From Serratia symbiotica (lineage in GTDB: Bacteria > Pseudomonadota > Gammaproteobacteria > Enterobacterales > Enterobacteriaceae), in assembly GCF_000821185.2 (NCBI RefSeq), contig NZ_CP050855.1, positions 2,790,001 through 2,854,000 of the forward strand: 64,000 bases of DNA, written 5' to 3'. Under the pieces are notes generated by a model, which was not told the DNA's origin, searched no databases, and saw only the letters and a list, made by a program, of their open reading frames with translations. How positions within the stretch are numbered: position 1 is the stretch's first letter; every line of letters begins with the position of its first letter. The position numbers and the translations under genes are program-made. Of this stretch, positions 1-11,084 are shown piece after piece.

Positions 1-1204
1 TGGCGTGCGGCTTGGCTGCAACCGCTACCCTCACCGGATAAGCAATATTCAGTCTTTGCGCCGCCACCATCGGGTAGAAGCCACGTTCGGTCATGAGGTT
101 ACGCAGCATCCCTTCGCCTTCACTGCGTTTACCAGCATCCAGCAGCATGTTGGCGCGCCAGTAACGCCATTCATCCTTATTACGCAATTCCACTGGCAGA
201 CGCGCAAGCCAGGTAGCCACACCCTGGCGATCACCATCGCCCAACGCCATGCGTACCCGGCGCTCTAACAATGCAGGCGACTGGCTACGCAAAATAACCT
301 GATCGCGCCACTGAGCCTGTTCATCGGTGGCATCGCTGCCCATCAAGCGCCACGCCACTGCTTCTTCCAACGCCATGCGTCTGCTGTCGCTCATTTTTTG
401 CAAACGCGCGAGGATCGGGAGCATCGCACGGGCGTTTTGCACATCTTGCCGCGCCAGGCGTTCAAAAGCGATAGCGATGGCATCGCGGGTGAAATCGGTT
501 GGCACTACATTGCGGGCGAAAGCCTCAAGCGTGGTAGGATCATTCTGCAAACGCACTAGGGCATTGCCCATGGCCTGATAATCTGACGGCAATTGGCGAT
601 ATAGGCTGTTGACCAGCATGCTGTTGCCCTCTTTCAACGCCAGTTTCATGCGTTCCAAGGTATTTAACGGCGTTTGCTTACCCGCACCGCGCCAAACGTT
701 GAACAGTTTGTCACACGCCCCCGGCTGTGTTTTACCACTCAGCCATAACTCATCGGCACCGCGCCATGCCGCCGGCTGATCGCCGGTCGCCCATTTGGCG
801 TAGTAATAGTTGCAGCGTGCCACCACCGGTTTCGGTGCCTGTGGGCTGAACGTTAACAGAGTGCGCCAGTCCTCACGGCGTGCCAGCTCATTGACAAAGC
901 GCGGTACCAACGATTTCACCAGCGGCAGCGTCGGGTTTTGCTTGATAAAAGTGTTTACTTCAGAAAACCCAACCTGGCTGAGATCCTGCGTCAATGCCCG
1001 GTATTCCAGATAGGGATAAAGCGGATAATTTTGCAGCGTTGGCATCAGTTGTGCCACCACGGCTCTCTGATTGCTGTCCCATGCCTGTTTGATTTGCTGG
1101 TAGCGTTGACGTTGGGCATTCAAAGAATCTGCCAGCGTCACGCCGGAAAACGCTGTCAGGCACAGCCCTACCGCCAAAAACCACCGTTTGTCCACCTTGA
1201 TCAT
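1..1204 (-). CDS. slt: Soluble lytic murein transglycosylase, N-terminal two thirds (cut by window edge)
   Basis: Periplasmic exo-lytic transglycosylase that cleaves the MurNAc-GlcNAc bond of peptidoglycan to give 1,6-anhydromuropeptides. The reverse-strand frame opens with ATG at 1204, behind an AGGA ribosome site, and stays open to base 1, about 401 codons. Residues 1-26 form a signal peptide (basic start, hydrophobic core, cleavage near TLA-DS). The rest is helical, matching the superhelical doughnut domain of Slt70. The E. coli protein is 645 residues, so the C-terminal catalytic domain lies outside the window and cannot be checked. Slt and ettA are divergent neighbours in E. coli too, here pushed apart by about 3 kb. 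Identity is from recognised sequence similarity. Confidence 0.9.
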   Translation of the reverse strand, partial: MIKVDKRWFLAVGLCLTAFSGVTLADSLNAQRQRYQQIKQAWDSNQRAVVAQLMPTLQNYPLYPYLEYRALTQDLSQVGFSEVNTFIKQNPTLPLVKSLVPRFVNELARREDWRTLLTFSPQAPKPVVARCNYYYAKWATGDQPAAWRGADELWLSGKTQPGACDKLFNVWRGAGKQTPLNTLERMKLALKEGNSMLVNSLYRQLPSDYQAMGNALVRLQNDPTTLEAFARNVVPTDFTRDAIAIAFERLARQDVQNARAMLPILARLQKMSDSRRMALEEAVAWRLMGSDATDEQAQWRDQVILRSQSPALLERRVRMALGDGDRQGVATWLARLPVELRNKDEWRYWRANMLLDAGKRSEGEGMLRNLMTERGFYPMVAAQRLNIAYPVRVAVAAKPHA

Positions 1205-1827
1205 ATTTGCTTTTTCCTCGCTGGTTATGCTGCCAGGGGTGAGCTTAGCACCGCGACAGCGACCAACGGATTGCTGAACCCATCCCCCCGAAAAATGGGC
1301 TGCCCTGCCGCATTTGGGCGCTTAGGGAAAATAATACCGGGCTTGGCACCCGGAAGCAGAAACTTTCCATAGACAGCGCAAACGCTTATCCATTCAATAC
1401 TACTGTAGTAGAAGAGATGTGCCGTCACGGTAGGCGCGCGGTAAAAAACATTATCTCCACTAATACATTATGGCAGCGCTGGTCACAGTCATGTTGAACA
1501 TTCTTCCGTTGGCCTTATTATGACTGACACGATTAAGCGCCTACGGCATAGAATCAAGAAAATAATTTTAATTATTTTCTTGGAAATAATAGAAATAGAG
1601 AGAGTACGACTAGCCTATATGGTATACATCGCCGAGCATGATTGAGAAGCCTATAAAAAAATGGCCTATAAGGTGCGTAATAGATGCATCTTATAATACA
1701 ATCCGCACCAAAATTATAGACAATGCGATTGAAAGCTTTCAGCCAGGCTGATTATCCCCATGTCTGAACCAGATTTCCCACTGATAAATTACCGCATGCT
1801 GGCGGCATTTCCACGCGGGAATGGCAG
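1205..1827. other. Intergenic region with no convincing gene; one perfect AT-rich palindrome
   Basis: No convincing coding frame was found on either strand between slt and the yfiR remnant. The stretch becomes AT-rich after about 1550. A perfect inverted repeat with 13-bp arms (CAAGAAAATAATT and its complement, 2-base loop) lies at 1555-1582. The eight-base direct repeat gcctataa occurs twice near 1651-1675. The slt promoter should lie near 1205-1400, but I see no clear -35/-10 pair. Confidence 0.5.
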
Positions 1828-2426
1828 ATGATAATGGCGAAAAATACCACAGGATTGACGAACTGCACAAAAAACCTATTTCAGGCTTTCTTTAGCAGTT
1901 TTGGCCGTCTGCTGATCGTCATACTGGTACTGCTGGCGTTTCCCTGTCAGGCCTACCCTACCCCCAATGATCTCTACCAAAAACGCACGCGGTGTCCACC
2001 ATTGTGGTAGACATTATCAGTTAAGCGCGTTGGGCCAGTAGACCCAACCCTATCCGCCTGTACGTCACCGCCTCGCCCCGCTACGCCGAAGGTTTGTTCG
2101 GTCCGATTCTGCTAAAAGCTCCCCATCCGATAAAAACCGCACGTCTGACCCATAACAGCCCACGGCTGAGTACCCATTGTGACGTGATTTATCTGGGGGA
2201 TATCCCCCAGGTGCAGAAACAGAATTTTATACGGCGTATTGCTGGCCATTCCATTCTTAGCATCAGCGAGAACGATATTGAATGCGCCGCTGGTAGCGTT
2301 TTTTGCCTACAGATCGTCGGTGATCAAGCTAGCTTCAAGGCCAACCTGGATGCCTTGGCACGCAGCGGAGTGCGTGTTCACCCTAACGTGCTGCAACTGG
2401 CACGTAAAAAGGCACCGCCGCTATGA
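1828..2426 (+). pseudogene. yfiR: YfiR-family periplasmic repressor of YfiN, broken
   Basis: YfiR (DUF4154) is a small periplasmic protein that holds the diguanylate cyclase YfiN inactive under non-reducing conditions. The first part (1828-2010) encodes a signal-peptide-like start (hydrophobic run ending in FPCQA) but stops after 60 codons. A second frame (2094-2426) carries the C-terminal half, ending in the motif SGVRVHPNVLQLAR that is typical of the family. The two parts are in different frames, so at least one indel between about 1985 and 2094 destroyed the gene. The end overlaps the yfiN start by four bases (ATGA), as in an intact yfiRNB operon. Confidence 0.75.
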
Positions 2427-3658
2427 GGCTGTCGCGCAAAAAACCTGCCAACAACGTGCGCCCAACGCTGGGGCGGGTACTGCAACAGGCGCATCTTGGC
2501 TTGGCACTGATTGCTGCCAGCACTGCGGGCGTCTTCTTGACGCTGGTGGCATTGTTTACGTTGCATGCCTACGCTAACCACAACCTGCACCTGATCGCAC
2601 GCTCCATCAGCTACGCTGTCGAAGCCGCCGTGGTGTTTGCAGACCGCACCGCCACAAACGAGACATTGATATTGATCGCCTCCAAAGAGGAAATATCGGA
2701 AGCCAGTATCCTGGGCAACAACGGCAAGGTGCTGGCCAGTTGGCACCACCCCAAAGATGGACCACTGCACAGCATGGAACAGATTGTCGCCCACTGGGCG
2801 TTGCCAAAAACTGTCGTACTGCCGATCATCCATGAAAACAAACTGGTCGGCGAAGTATGCCTAAACGGCCACGGCGGTAGCCTGTTACGCTTCCTGCTGC
2901 GCGGCATGGTCGGCATGATCGCCTGCCTGGTGCTCAGTACCCTGTGTGCGCTGGTATTGTCCCGCCGGATGCTGGTCGGCATCGTCAGATCGCTGGATGA
3001 TATCGCTAGTGTAGCGCAGGCGGTACGCTGCGATCGCACCTTCGGGCTGCGAGTGCCATCAGCAACGATCGCTGAACTACATGAATTGATTAGCGATTTT
3101 AACGGCCTTCTCGACGAGATGGAAACTTGGCAGGCTCATCTCAAACAGGAAAATAACGCGCTGCCCCACCGAGCGATGCATGACAGCCTGACCGGGCTGC
3201 CGAACCGTGCCTGCTTTGAAGGTCGGCTGAGCCGGGCTTTGGGGAATATCAAGCCAGCGGAAAAGCTGGCAGTGTTGTTTATCGACGGCGATCGCTTTAA
3301 GGAGGTGAACAACAGTTAGGGCCATGCGGCTGGCGACGCGGTGCTGACCACCATTGCTGACCGCATTCGCGCACAACTACGCGAGAGCGATTGGGTGGCG
3401 CATTTGGACGGGGATGAGTTCGCCATGCTACTGGCCCCCATTAACAATACCGAAGATGTGTTACAGATCGCCGATAATATTATCGACTGCATGACCCAAC
3501 CGGTAATTTTGCCAAACGATGAGCGGGTGATGACTTCTCTGAGTATCGGCATTGCGCTTTACCCTGATCACGCGATGACGCCGCAAGGACTTCTGCACGA
3601 AGCCGACGATGCAATGTATCAGGCAAAGCTTCATTTTAATAGAGATAATGGCGGCTAG
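2423..3658 (+). pseudogene. yfiN: Membrane diguanylate cyclase YfiN (DgcN), amber-interrupted and with altered GGDEF
   Basis: YfiN makes c-di-GMP from two GTP and promotes biofilm formation. The frame has an N-terminal membrane helix (about residues 25-50), a periplasmic sensor part, a second helix (about 155-180), a HAMP-like linker and the start of a GGDEF domain (DSLTGLPNRACFEGRL). It stops at TAG 3317-3319, then continues in the same frame to 3658, about 411 codons against 408 in E. coli. The stop replaces the Leu of the NxLGH signature, one base change from TTG. The active-site motif reads DGDEF instead of GGDEF, a second lesion in the loop that binds GTP. Read-through would therefore still give a doubtful enzyme. 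Confidence 0.85.
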
Positions 3659-3758
3659 CCGCCAACCATACATAAATAAAAGCGCCAACCTAAATTTAAA
3701 TTAGGGACTTGATTATGATGCAACACAGGCTAAAACACCATTTTCACCACTGACCATC

Positions 3759-4211
3759 ATGTTTATCGCTCTCCTGGCGCTCACTGGCTGCCAGAACAAA
3801 CTGCAAGGTCTGACGCCTGAGTAGATTGCGCTGTTGCAATCACGAGGGTTTAGACTGACGGATAACGGCTGGGAGTCCGACTTGTCTCGCAAAGTGCTGC
3901 TTGGTAACAACATCGACACACTGAACTCAAAGGGCATCAGGAGAGTGCAAGAGATGGGGCGCACGTTGCTGAGCGTCGGCATCCCCCAGTTCTGTTCGGA
4001 CGATCATACTGATAACTAAGGTAAAGATAGCTATCATGACCGACTTTCTCTACGCCGCGCCACCACAGTGACCAATCTGTTGGCCAGCGTAGGCATTCTG
4101 CGCGCCAGTATCGAACCCCGTAGTATGGGTAAACGCAATCCCGTCACCAACAACCGCACCGCCAAAAGACCTGCGCAAAACCGCCGCGTCGCGATCATCG
4201 TCACACCATAA
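3759..4211 (+). pseudogene. yfiB: YfiB OmpA-like outer-membrane lipoprotein, two stop codons
   Basis: YfiB is an OmpA-domain lipoprotein that sequesters YfiR and so activates YfiN. The frame from ATG 3759 carries a lipobox (ALTGCQ), then TAG near 3822, then an OmpA-like part with TAG/TAA-interrupted text: the peptidoglycan-binding signature DDHTDN is followed by TAA at 4017-4019 where Tyr is expected. It continues in frame through NRTAKRPAQNRRVAI to the true stop at 4209-4211. Length (about 150 codons) fits the family. The natural start may lie upstream at 3715-3718 in another frame, so a further indel near 3750 is possible. Third broken gene of the yfiRNB operon. Confidence 0.8.
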
Positions 4212-4407
4212 GCGGCCACTAGATTGGGCCAGTGTAGGAAAGCTGCGAGCATAATTGCGGTTTGAAAGAGCAAGGTAGTACGCATTTCCGAGCATGTTGC
4301 AAGTTATACTTAGCGATCGCTGGGTGATGTCTGGGAACCGTGATTGAAACGGGCTACACTCGCAACCAGAGATCCTATAAAAACTGAAATAAAGAGGCTA
4401 GAGCAAC

Positions 4408-6075
4408 GTGGCTCAATACGTTTATACCATGCATCGCGTCGGTAAAGTGGTTGCACCGAAGCGTCACATTCTGAAAAACATTTCCCTGAGCTTCTTCCCC
4501 GGTGCCAAAATTGGCGTACTAGGTCTGAATGGTGCCGGTAAATCTACCCTGCTGCGCATCATGGCCGGCATCGATAACGATATCGAAGGAGAAGCGCGTC
4601 CACAGCCGGGAATTAAAATCGGTTACCTGCCACAGGAGCCGCAACTCAACCTGGAGCACAGCGTCCGTGAATCAGTAGAAGAAGCGTTAGCGGAGGTGGT
4701 CGCTGCGCTGAAGCGCCTTGATGAAGTCTACGCACTGTACGCAGAAGAGGATGCCGACTTTGATAAGTTGGCCGCTGAACAGGGTCGCCTGGAAGAGATC
4801 ATTCAAGCTCACGATGGTCACAACCTTAACGCCCAGCTTGAGCGTGCCGCCGATGCCCTGCGCCTGCCAGAATGGGGAGCAAAAATCGCCCACCTTTCCG
4901 GTGGGGAACGTCGCCGCGTTGCACTGTGCCGTCTGCTGCTGGAAAAGCCAGACATGTTGCTACTGGACGAACCGACCAACCACCTGGACGCCGAGTCAGT
5001 CGCGTGGTTGGAACGCTTCCTACACGATTTTGAAGGTACTGTGGTGGCGATCACCCATGACCGTTACTTCCTCGATAATGTCGCTGGCTGGATCCTCGAA
5101 CTGGATCGCGGCGAGGGCATCCCCTGGGAAGGCAACTACTCTTCCTGGCTGGAGCAGAAAGACGCCCGTCTGGCGCAGGAAGCCTCTGCCGAAGCCGCAC
5201 GTCGCAAGTCAATCGAGAAAGAGCTGGAATGGGTACGCCAGGGTGCCAAAGGCCGTCAGTCGAAAGGCAAAGCGCGTCTGGCACGCTTTGAAGAGCTTAA
5301 CAACACCGAATACCAGAAGCGTAACGAAACCAACGAACTGTTTATCCCACCTGGAGCACGCCTGGGTGATAAAGTGCTGGAAATCAATAATCTGTGCAAA
5401 TCTTATGGCGACCGCGTGCTAATTGACGATCTTTCCTTCTCGTTGCCGAAGGGGGCTATTCTCGGCATTATCGGCCCGAACGGCGCGGGTAAATCCACGC
5501 TGTTCCGCATGATGTCCGGCCAAGAACAACCGGATTCCGGCAGCATCGTGCTGGGTGATACTGTCAAGCTGGCCTCTGTCGATCAGTTTCGCGACAGCAT
5601 GGACAACGCGAAAACCGTATGGGAAGAAGTGTCCGGTGGTCAGGACATCATGCGCATCGGCAATACCGAAATGCCAAGCCGCGCCTACGTTGGCCGTTTT
5701 AACTTCAAAGGCGTCGATCAGGGCAAACGTGTGGGTGAGCTGTCTGGTGGTGAACGTGGCCGTTTGCATCTGGCCAAGCTGCTACAAGTGGGCGGCAACG
5801 TACTGCTGCTCGACGAACCGACCAACGATCTGGATATTGAAACCCTACGTGCACTGGAAAACGCCCTGTTGGAATTCCCTGGCTGCGCCATGGTTATCTC
5901 GCACGACCGTTGGTTCCTCGACCGCATCGCCACCCATATCCTGGATTACCAGGACGAAGGCAAGGTGGAATTCTTTGAAGGCAACTTCTCCGAATACGAA
6001 GAGTACAAAAAGCGTACTCTAGGTGCGGAAGCGCTAGAACCGCATCGTATCAAGTACAAGAAGATCGCCAAATAA
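4408..6075 (+). CDS. ettA: Energy-dependent translational throttle protein EttA (ABC-F)
   Basis: Cytosolic ABC-F ATPase that binds the ribosomal E site and restrains the first elongation step when the ATP/ADP ratio is low. It has 555 residues, the same length as E. coli EttA, and close similarity along the whole length. Two ABC cassettes are visible: Walker A GLNGAGKSTLL (about residue 39) with signature LSGGERRR and Walker B LLLDEPTNHLD; second Walker A GPNGAGKST (about 351) with LSGGERGR and LLLDEPTNDLD. The arm insertion and the charged linker with KGRQSKGKARL lie between them. Translation starts at GTG 4408; a purine-rich AAAGAGG lies some bases upstream. Unbroken, unlike its upstream neighbours. 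Confidence 0.97.
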   Translation: MAQYVYTMHRVGKVVAPKRHILKNISLSFFPGAKIGVLGLNGAGKSTLLRIMAGIDNDIEGEARPQPGIKIGYLPQEPQLNLEHSVRESVEEALAEVVAALKRLDEVYALYAEEDADFDKLAAEQGRLEEIIQAHDGHNLNAQLERAADALRLPEWGAKIAHLSGGERRRVALCRLLLEKPDMLLLDEPTNHLDAESVAWLERFLHDFEGTVVAITHDRYFLDNVAGWILELDRGEGIPWEGNYSSWLEQKDARLAQEASAEAARRKSIEKELEWVRQGAKGRQSKGKARLARFEELNNTEYQKRNETNELFIPPGARLGDKVLEINNLCKSYGDRVLIDDLSFSLPKGAILGIIGPNGAGKSTLFRMMSGQEQPDSGSIVLGDTVKLASVDQFRDSMDNAKTVWEEVSGGQDIMRIGNTEMPSRAYVGRFNFKGVDQGKRVGELSGGERGRLHLAKLLQVGGNVLLLDEPTNDLDIETLRALENALLEFPGCAMVISHDRWFLDRIATHILDYQDEGKVEFFEGNFSEYEEYKKRTLGAEALEPHRIKYKKIAK

Positions 6076-6474
6076 CCTGCCTACCCCCTGATACCCTGGG
6101 TACGGCGTTATACCCACATGGGGGAGACTGAACTGGGTTATGCCAGGACATTGGCTTGCCCCGCACCTGACCGACCAATGGCGCTCAAATGCGGGCACCG
6201 CCTAGTCATTAATGCTGATTGATTACGAGATTGTGACCAGGGGTTTAATCCCGGCATTTGATAGAGCAGGATAGTAGGAATAGGATTGTGTGAAACGCGG
6301 ATAAGTGAGCAATAGGAGTATTGAGCTTGGAGGGATAGCAGTTATTAAAAAGTATCGTGGCCACTCATAGCCTGAGTGGCTGCCAAATAGCCGCGAGATG
6401 GAGACTGTATACGAGATTAGGCAATTGCCTGATTTTTGTTTCGTGCTCTCTGTGCACCCTAAATAGCTGCGTCT
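6076..6474. other. Intergenic region between ettA and an IS630 remnant
   Basis: No convincing gene on either strand. A short palindrome with a T-run (aggcaattgcct followed by gattttt, about 6420-6438) could be a weak terminator. No clear ettA terminator was found directly behind the stop codon. Confidence 0.4.
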
Positions 6475-7297
6475 AATAGCGCTCCACTTTTGCCAGACCA
6501 TGTTTGCCGCCCGGGAACGGGCTGACAGTTTTCATAAGTGGCGTACTTTTTTCAACAGTTGCCACATTGACCGGCACTGATGATTACGTGTAATGGTATC
6601 GTGCAGGGCCTACCACAGGCGCTCAACATGATTGACCCACGGCGAGTAAACCGGCCGGTAAATCACCCTGAACTTTGGATTCTGTTTCAGCCAGCGCAGC
6701 GTTTCCCGGCTCTTGTGAATAATGTAGTTATCGACGATGAGCGTGATAGATTTTGCCCGCCGGTATGTTGCTTTAAGATGCTTTAACAGGCTGATAAATA
6801 ACACTGAACTTTTACTGCTTCCGCCCGCGTAACTGGCCTTCCCGGTACCACTGTGCAGGACTCCCACCAGATAATATTTTTCATTCTGACCCGGCGTGAC
6901 GACCTTTTTTGATGCCTCCTGAGTTGCCAGTCGGCTCCGATTTTGGGATTAAGATGGATATCCACCTCATCCTCGTAAAACACGGGATGTTCCTGACTGC
7001 ACTGCACCAGTGACTCGCTTATCGCCGCCATTTTTTCTTCTTTATTCGGGTCATGGATACGGAGAGTGGGCGCTGCGCGTCTCCATACCAGCCCGGCGAC
7101 GGAGAACCAGCGCCGGATTGTTCCGGCATGCAACCGGCATCCGGTTATCTCATTGATTTTTATTGCCATCAGTTCAGTACGCCAGCGGGAACGCTGATAA
7201 CCAAAGTCACCCGGTGAATACTTTACGAGCGCGCGCAGCAGTTCGCAAATATGTTCAAACGGCCAGCGACGTCCACGCCCGGAAGGTAAAGACCTGA
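6475..7297 (-). pseudogene. IS630-family transposase remnant, truncated and frameshifted
   Basis: DDE-type transposase of the IS630/Tc1 superfamily. The motif VFYEDEVDIHLNPKIGADW and the segments VDNYIIHKSRET and YSPWVNHVERLW identify it. The 5' part, about the first 60 codons plus the left terminal repeat, is missing; recognisable text begins near 7297 at SLPSGRGRRWPFEH. A frameshift lies in a six-T run at 6905-6910. A TAG follows VERLW at 6610-6612, and another frame change occurs near 6535 before the C-terminal FPGGKHGLAKV. It abuts the headless protease gene directly, so one deletion probably removed the start of both. Not able to transpose on its own. Confidence 0.9.
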
Positions 7298-9320
7298 AGA
7301 GGCTAAATCTGGTGTAAACGCCCGTTCCATCATGCAAAATCAACAGTTTATTTTGCCGGGGACTACCCTCCAAACCATTCCTTTGTATGATACGGAGAAA
7401 AAAAGAAAGTATAATGCTGCATCTGCCATGCGGCTAGATGAACAATATGGATTTGATCGCTATTATCAAATTATGTTGCCAGGAAGCAAATCAACAGACA
7501 TCGAGTATATTAACCACTTGCTGACACAGTTAAGTGAAGAGGATATCGTTGAAATTGCTTAGCCAAATGCCAAGCCGGTCGTACGAGATCTCAGCCGACC
7601 TAACACAGTGAAAATGGCCGCAAAGTCTGGCGATATTCCGGATTTCTCTGCCATACAGTACTATTTACGTTCATCCGAAACGCTTGCCCCCGGCTTTAAA
7701 GCAGGCGGTATTAATGCGGATTATGCCTGGCAATACTATGGTGGAAAAGGTGAAGGTATCACTGTGGTATCTCAGGAAATTGGCGCATGGGATGATAAAC
7801 ATGTCGATCTCCCTCCTAGGGCATTTAGCGCCGGAAGTGTCGATGTACATTATCACGATACTGCCGCCGTGGGCATTATGGCAGCAAAAGATAACGGCGC
7901 TGGTATAGTGGGTATCGCTCACAAGGCCACCTTTGGTTATGCCGCATATAACGCATCAGTGTTCTACGAGCTCATAGATAAACTTAAGCCAGGCGATGTA
8001 GTTCAGGTCGGCCTTCATATCGATATTGGCAGTGTTGCCAACTGTCAGCGTTACTGCTTTGTTCCAGATGAATATACACCTCACCGGTTTGATGAGATCC
8101 GTGCATTAACGGATAGAGGCATTCACGTCATCGAAGCGGCAGGAAACGGCAATGTGAATCTCGACCACCCAGACTTTAACCACAAATTTGATCGAAATTA
8201 TCGTGATTCTGGTGCAATTATCGTGGGTGCCCTTGATCCAGAAACCGGTGGTAAGGCCTGGTTTTCCTTTTAGGGTTCGCGCGTTGACAACGCAAGCTGG
8301 GGAGATCATGTGGTGACTACCACCTCCTCAGAATTAGGCGACCTGTGGATAAAACCGCATGCTTCATACATGAGCTATTTTGGCGGTACATCCTCCGCAA
8401 ATCCGATCGTCGCCGGTGCCACCGCCAGTCTTTCCGGCTTTGCAAAAGCCCACAACCTGATACTGAAACCCAAAGAACTGCGCCGCATACTGGTGGAAAC
8501 TGGTATGCCACTGGCCAATAATGATTCTGCAAAAGTGGGTACGCAACCTAACCTGGAGAAAGCATTTAAGAAAATCTTGCTAAGCGAAGTGGAAGTACCA
8601 ACGGTTGCAGTCAGTCGCAGTACAATAAACGCTGTGGTCGCCCACGACACTGAAGTTCTCTACCCAATTTCCGCGACAAGCAATCAGCAGGGCAATGTGA
8701 ACTGGCAGTGGGAACGTATCTCCGGCGATAGCCGCATCTTTATTAAGGACAGCAGTGCGGCTGAAACTCAGGTGGTGATCCCTAAAAACCTTGAGAACGT
8801 TTCAACGCGTTTTCGCGTCACAGCGACGAATTCACAGGGGAAAAAGGCGGGATCTGATGTTGAGATTAACGTTACCTCACCAAAGGTGACCATTGTTGGT
8901 ACAAGCATTATGGAATCCATCCACCCTTTGACGTTGAAAGCGAGCGCCAATTTTGACCAAGTGGTGTATAACTGGAGCCTGTCCAAAGACGGTCAGAACG
9001 TACCCAAGGGCATCAACGCCAGCGGTATCATCAAATCCAACTTACCGGCAGGTGACTATATCGTTAAGGTTGAGGCCCGCAGTGATAAAGGCCAGCGCCA
9101 TGCTCAAGCAACACACCGGGTGAAGATTACCCTAGACGACCTCACCGGCACTCCAGCATGGGATAAGGATAAAGTTTACAGTACCCCCTGCACCGAAGTC
9201 CGATATAACGGCAGTATATGGAAGAACGGTTGGTGGACGAAAAACGAGGCTCCAGATAGCGAAAGCCCATGGGGCGTATGGCGTAAAAAAGGAAGTGCCA
9301 ATATGCACGCTGGCTGTTAA
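7293..9320 (+). pseudogene. Secreted subtilisin-like (S8) serine protease with C-terminal chitin-binding module, headless and amber-interrupted
   Basis: One frame runs from about 7293 to 9320 with in-frame TAG codons at 7560-7562 and 8271-8273. Subtilase features: HYHDTAAVGIMAAKDNG carrying the catalytic His, EAAGNGNVN with the oxyanion Asn, and GGTSSANPIVAGA with the nucleophile Ser. The Asp region (VVSQEIGAWDDKHVDL) is atypical and I cannot place the Asp with confidence. After the protease domain come Ig/PKD-like beta domains and a C-terminal CBM5/12-type module (YSTPCTEVRYNG, NGWWTK, GVWRKKGSANMHAGC) nearly identical in plan to those on the two LPMOs downstream. The signal peptide is missing at the junction with the IS630 remnant. 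Ancestrally an exported chitin-targeted protease; now probably inactive. Confidence 0.85.
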
Positions 9321-9585
9321 TAATACCCTCATCCGCTCTGATGCGACCGCATCAGAGCGGCTAAAATGACAACAAAATGATGCGAATAGGGTACAATTAC
9401 GCTCACAAAGTTGTGCATGTGCAGAAAAAGTAGCATGGTGATGTTGTGAAGGTGACGCAACCTCGCTCTGTCCACCGATAGGCTAATATCCTCGGCAGTT
9501 GGGTGATTAGGGGTGTAGTGGCACACTGAATTTGGCCACCTGAACAGAGGTGATATGCTCACCTCAGGACATTACAGGTGCTTCA

Positions 9586-10754
<1,169 letters not shown>

Positions 10755-10762
10755 CCACTACA

Positions 10763-11084
10763 AAGTGCTTAATCGGATGACGCTGTTGGGGATGCCGGAC
10801 ATGACCCGCATCGCATAATAATCGCTCTGCCTTGGAGGCTCTTGTCGCTGAGTCTGATTTATTCAACAAAGCCTATAATCGTGGGTAGTTACAAGGTTCA
10901 CTTAACGCTTACCCATAACCTGGGGCGAGAAAAAAACCGCAACATTGCCGTTGCGGTTAGTTTTAAAGCTTCGCAGATACTGTCACCGAGTCGGTAGCGC
11001 TTATGTAGATTTACAGGGCGATTTTTCTGTGCAGCATACCATCTAAATCTATCCACATAGGCATTACAGCATCCTTTTAGGAAA
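10763..11084. other. Intergenic region downstream of the IS and of LPMO gene 1
   Basis: No gene seen. It contains the reverse-strand terminator at 10930-10958. Close to 11040-11084 the sequence resembles the region just downstream of the second LPMO gene (about 12062-12096), showing that the duplication that made the pair extended past the coding ends. Confidence 0.5.
10930..10958 (-). terminator. Rho-independent terminator of LPMO gene 1
   Basis: On the reverse strand a stem AACCGCAAC / GTTGCGGTT with a six-base loop is followed by a run of seven T. It lies about 125 bp behind the stop codon of the 11085-11966 gene. Confidence 0.8.

Noticed and set aside
6223..6501. Reverse 92-codon frame after ettA
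   Set aside because: Its start region is an out-of-frame IS630 tail; the rest has no family mark.
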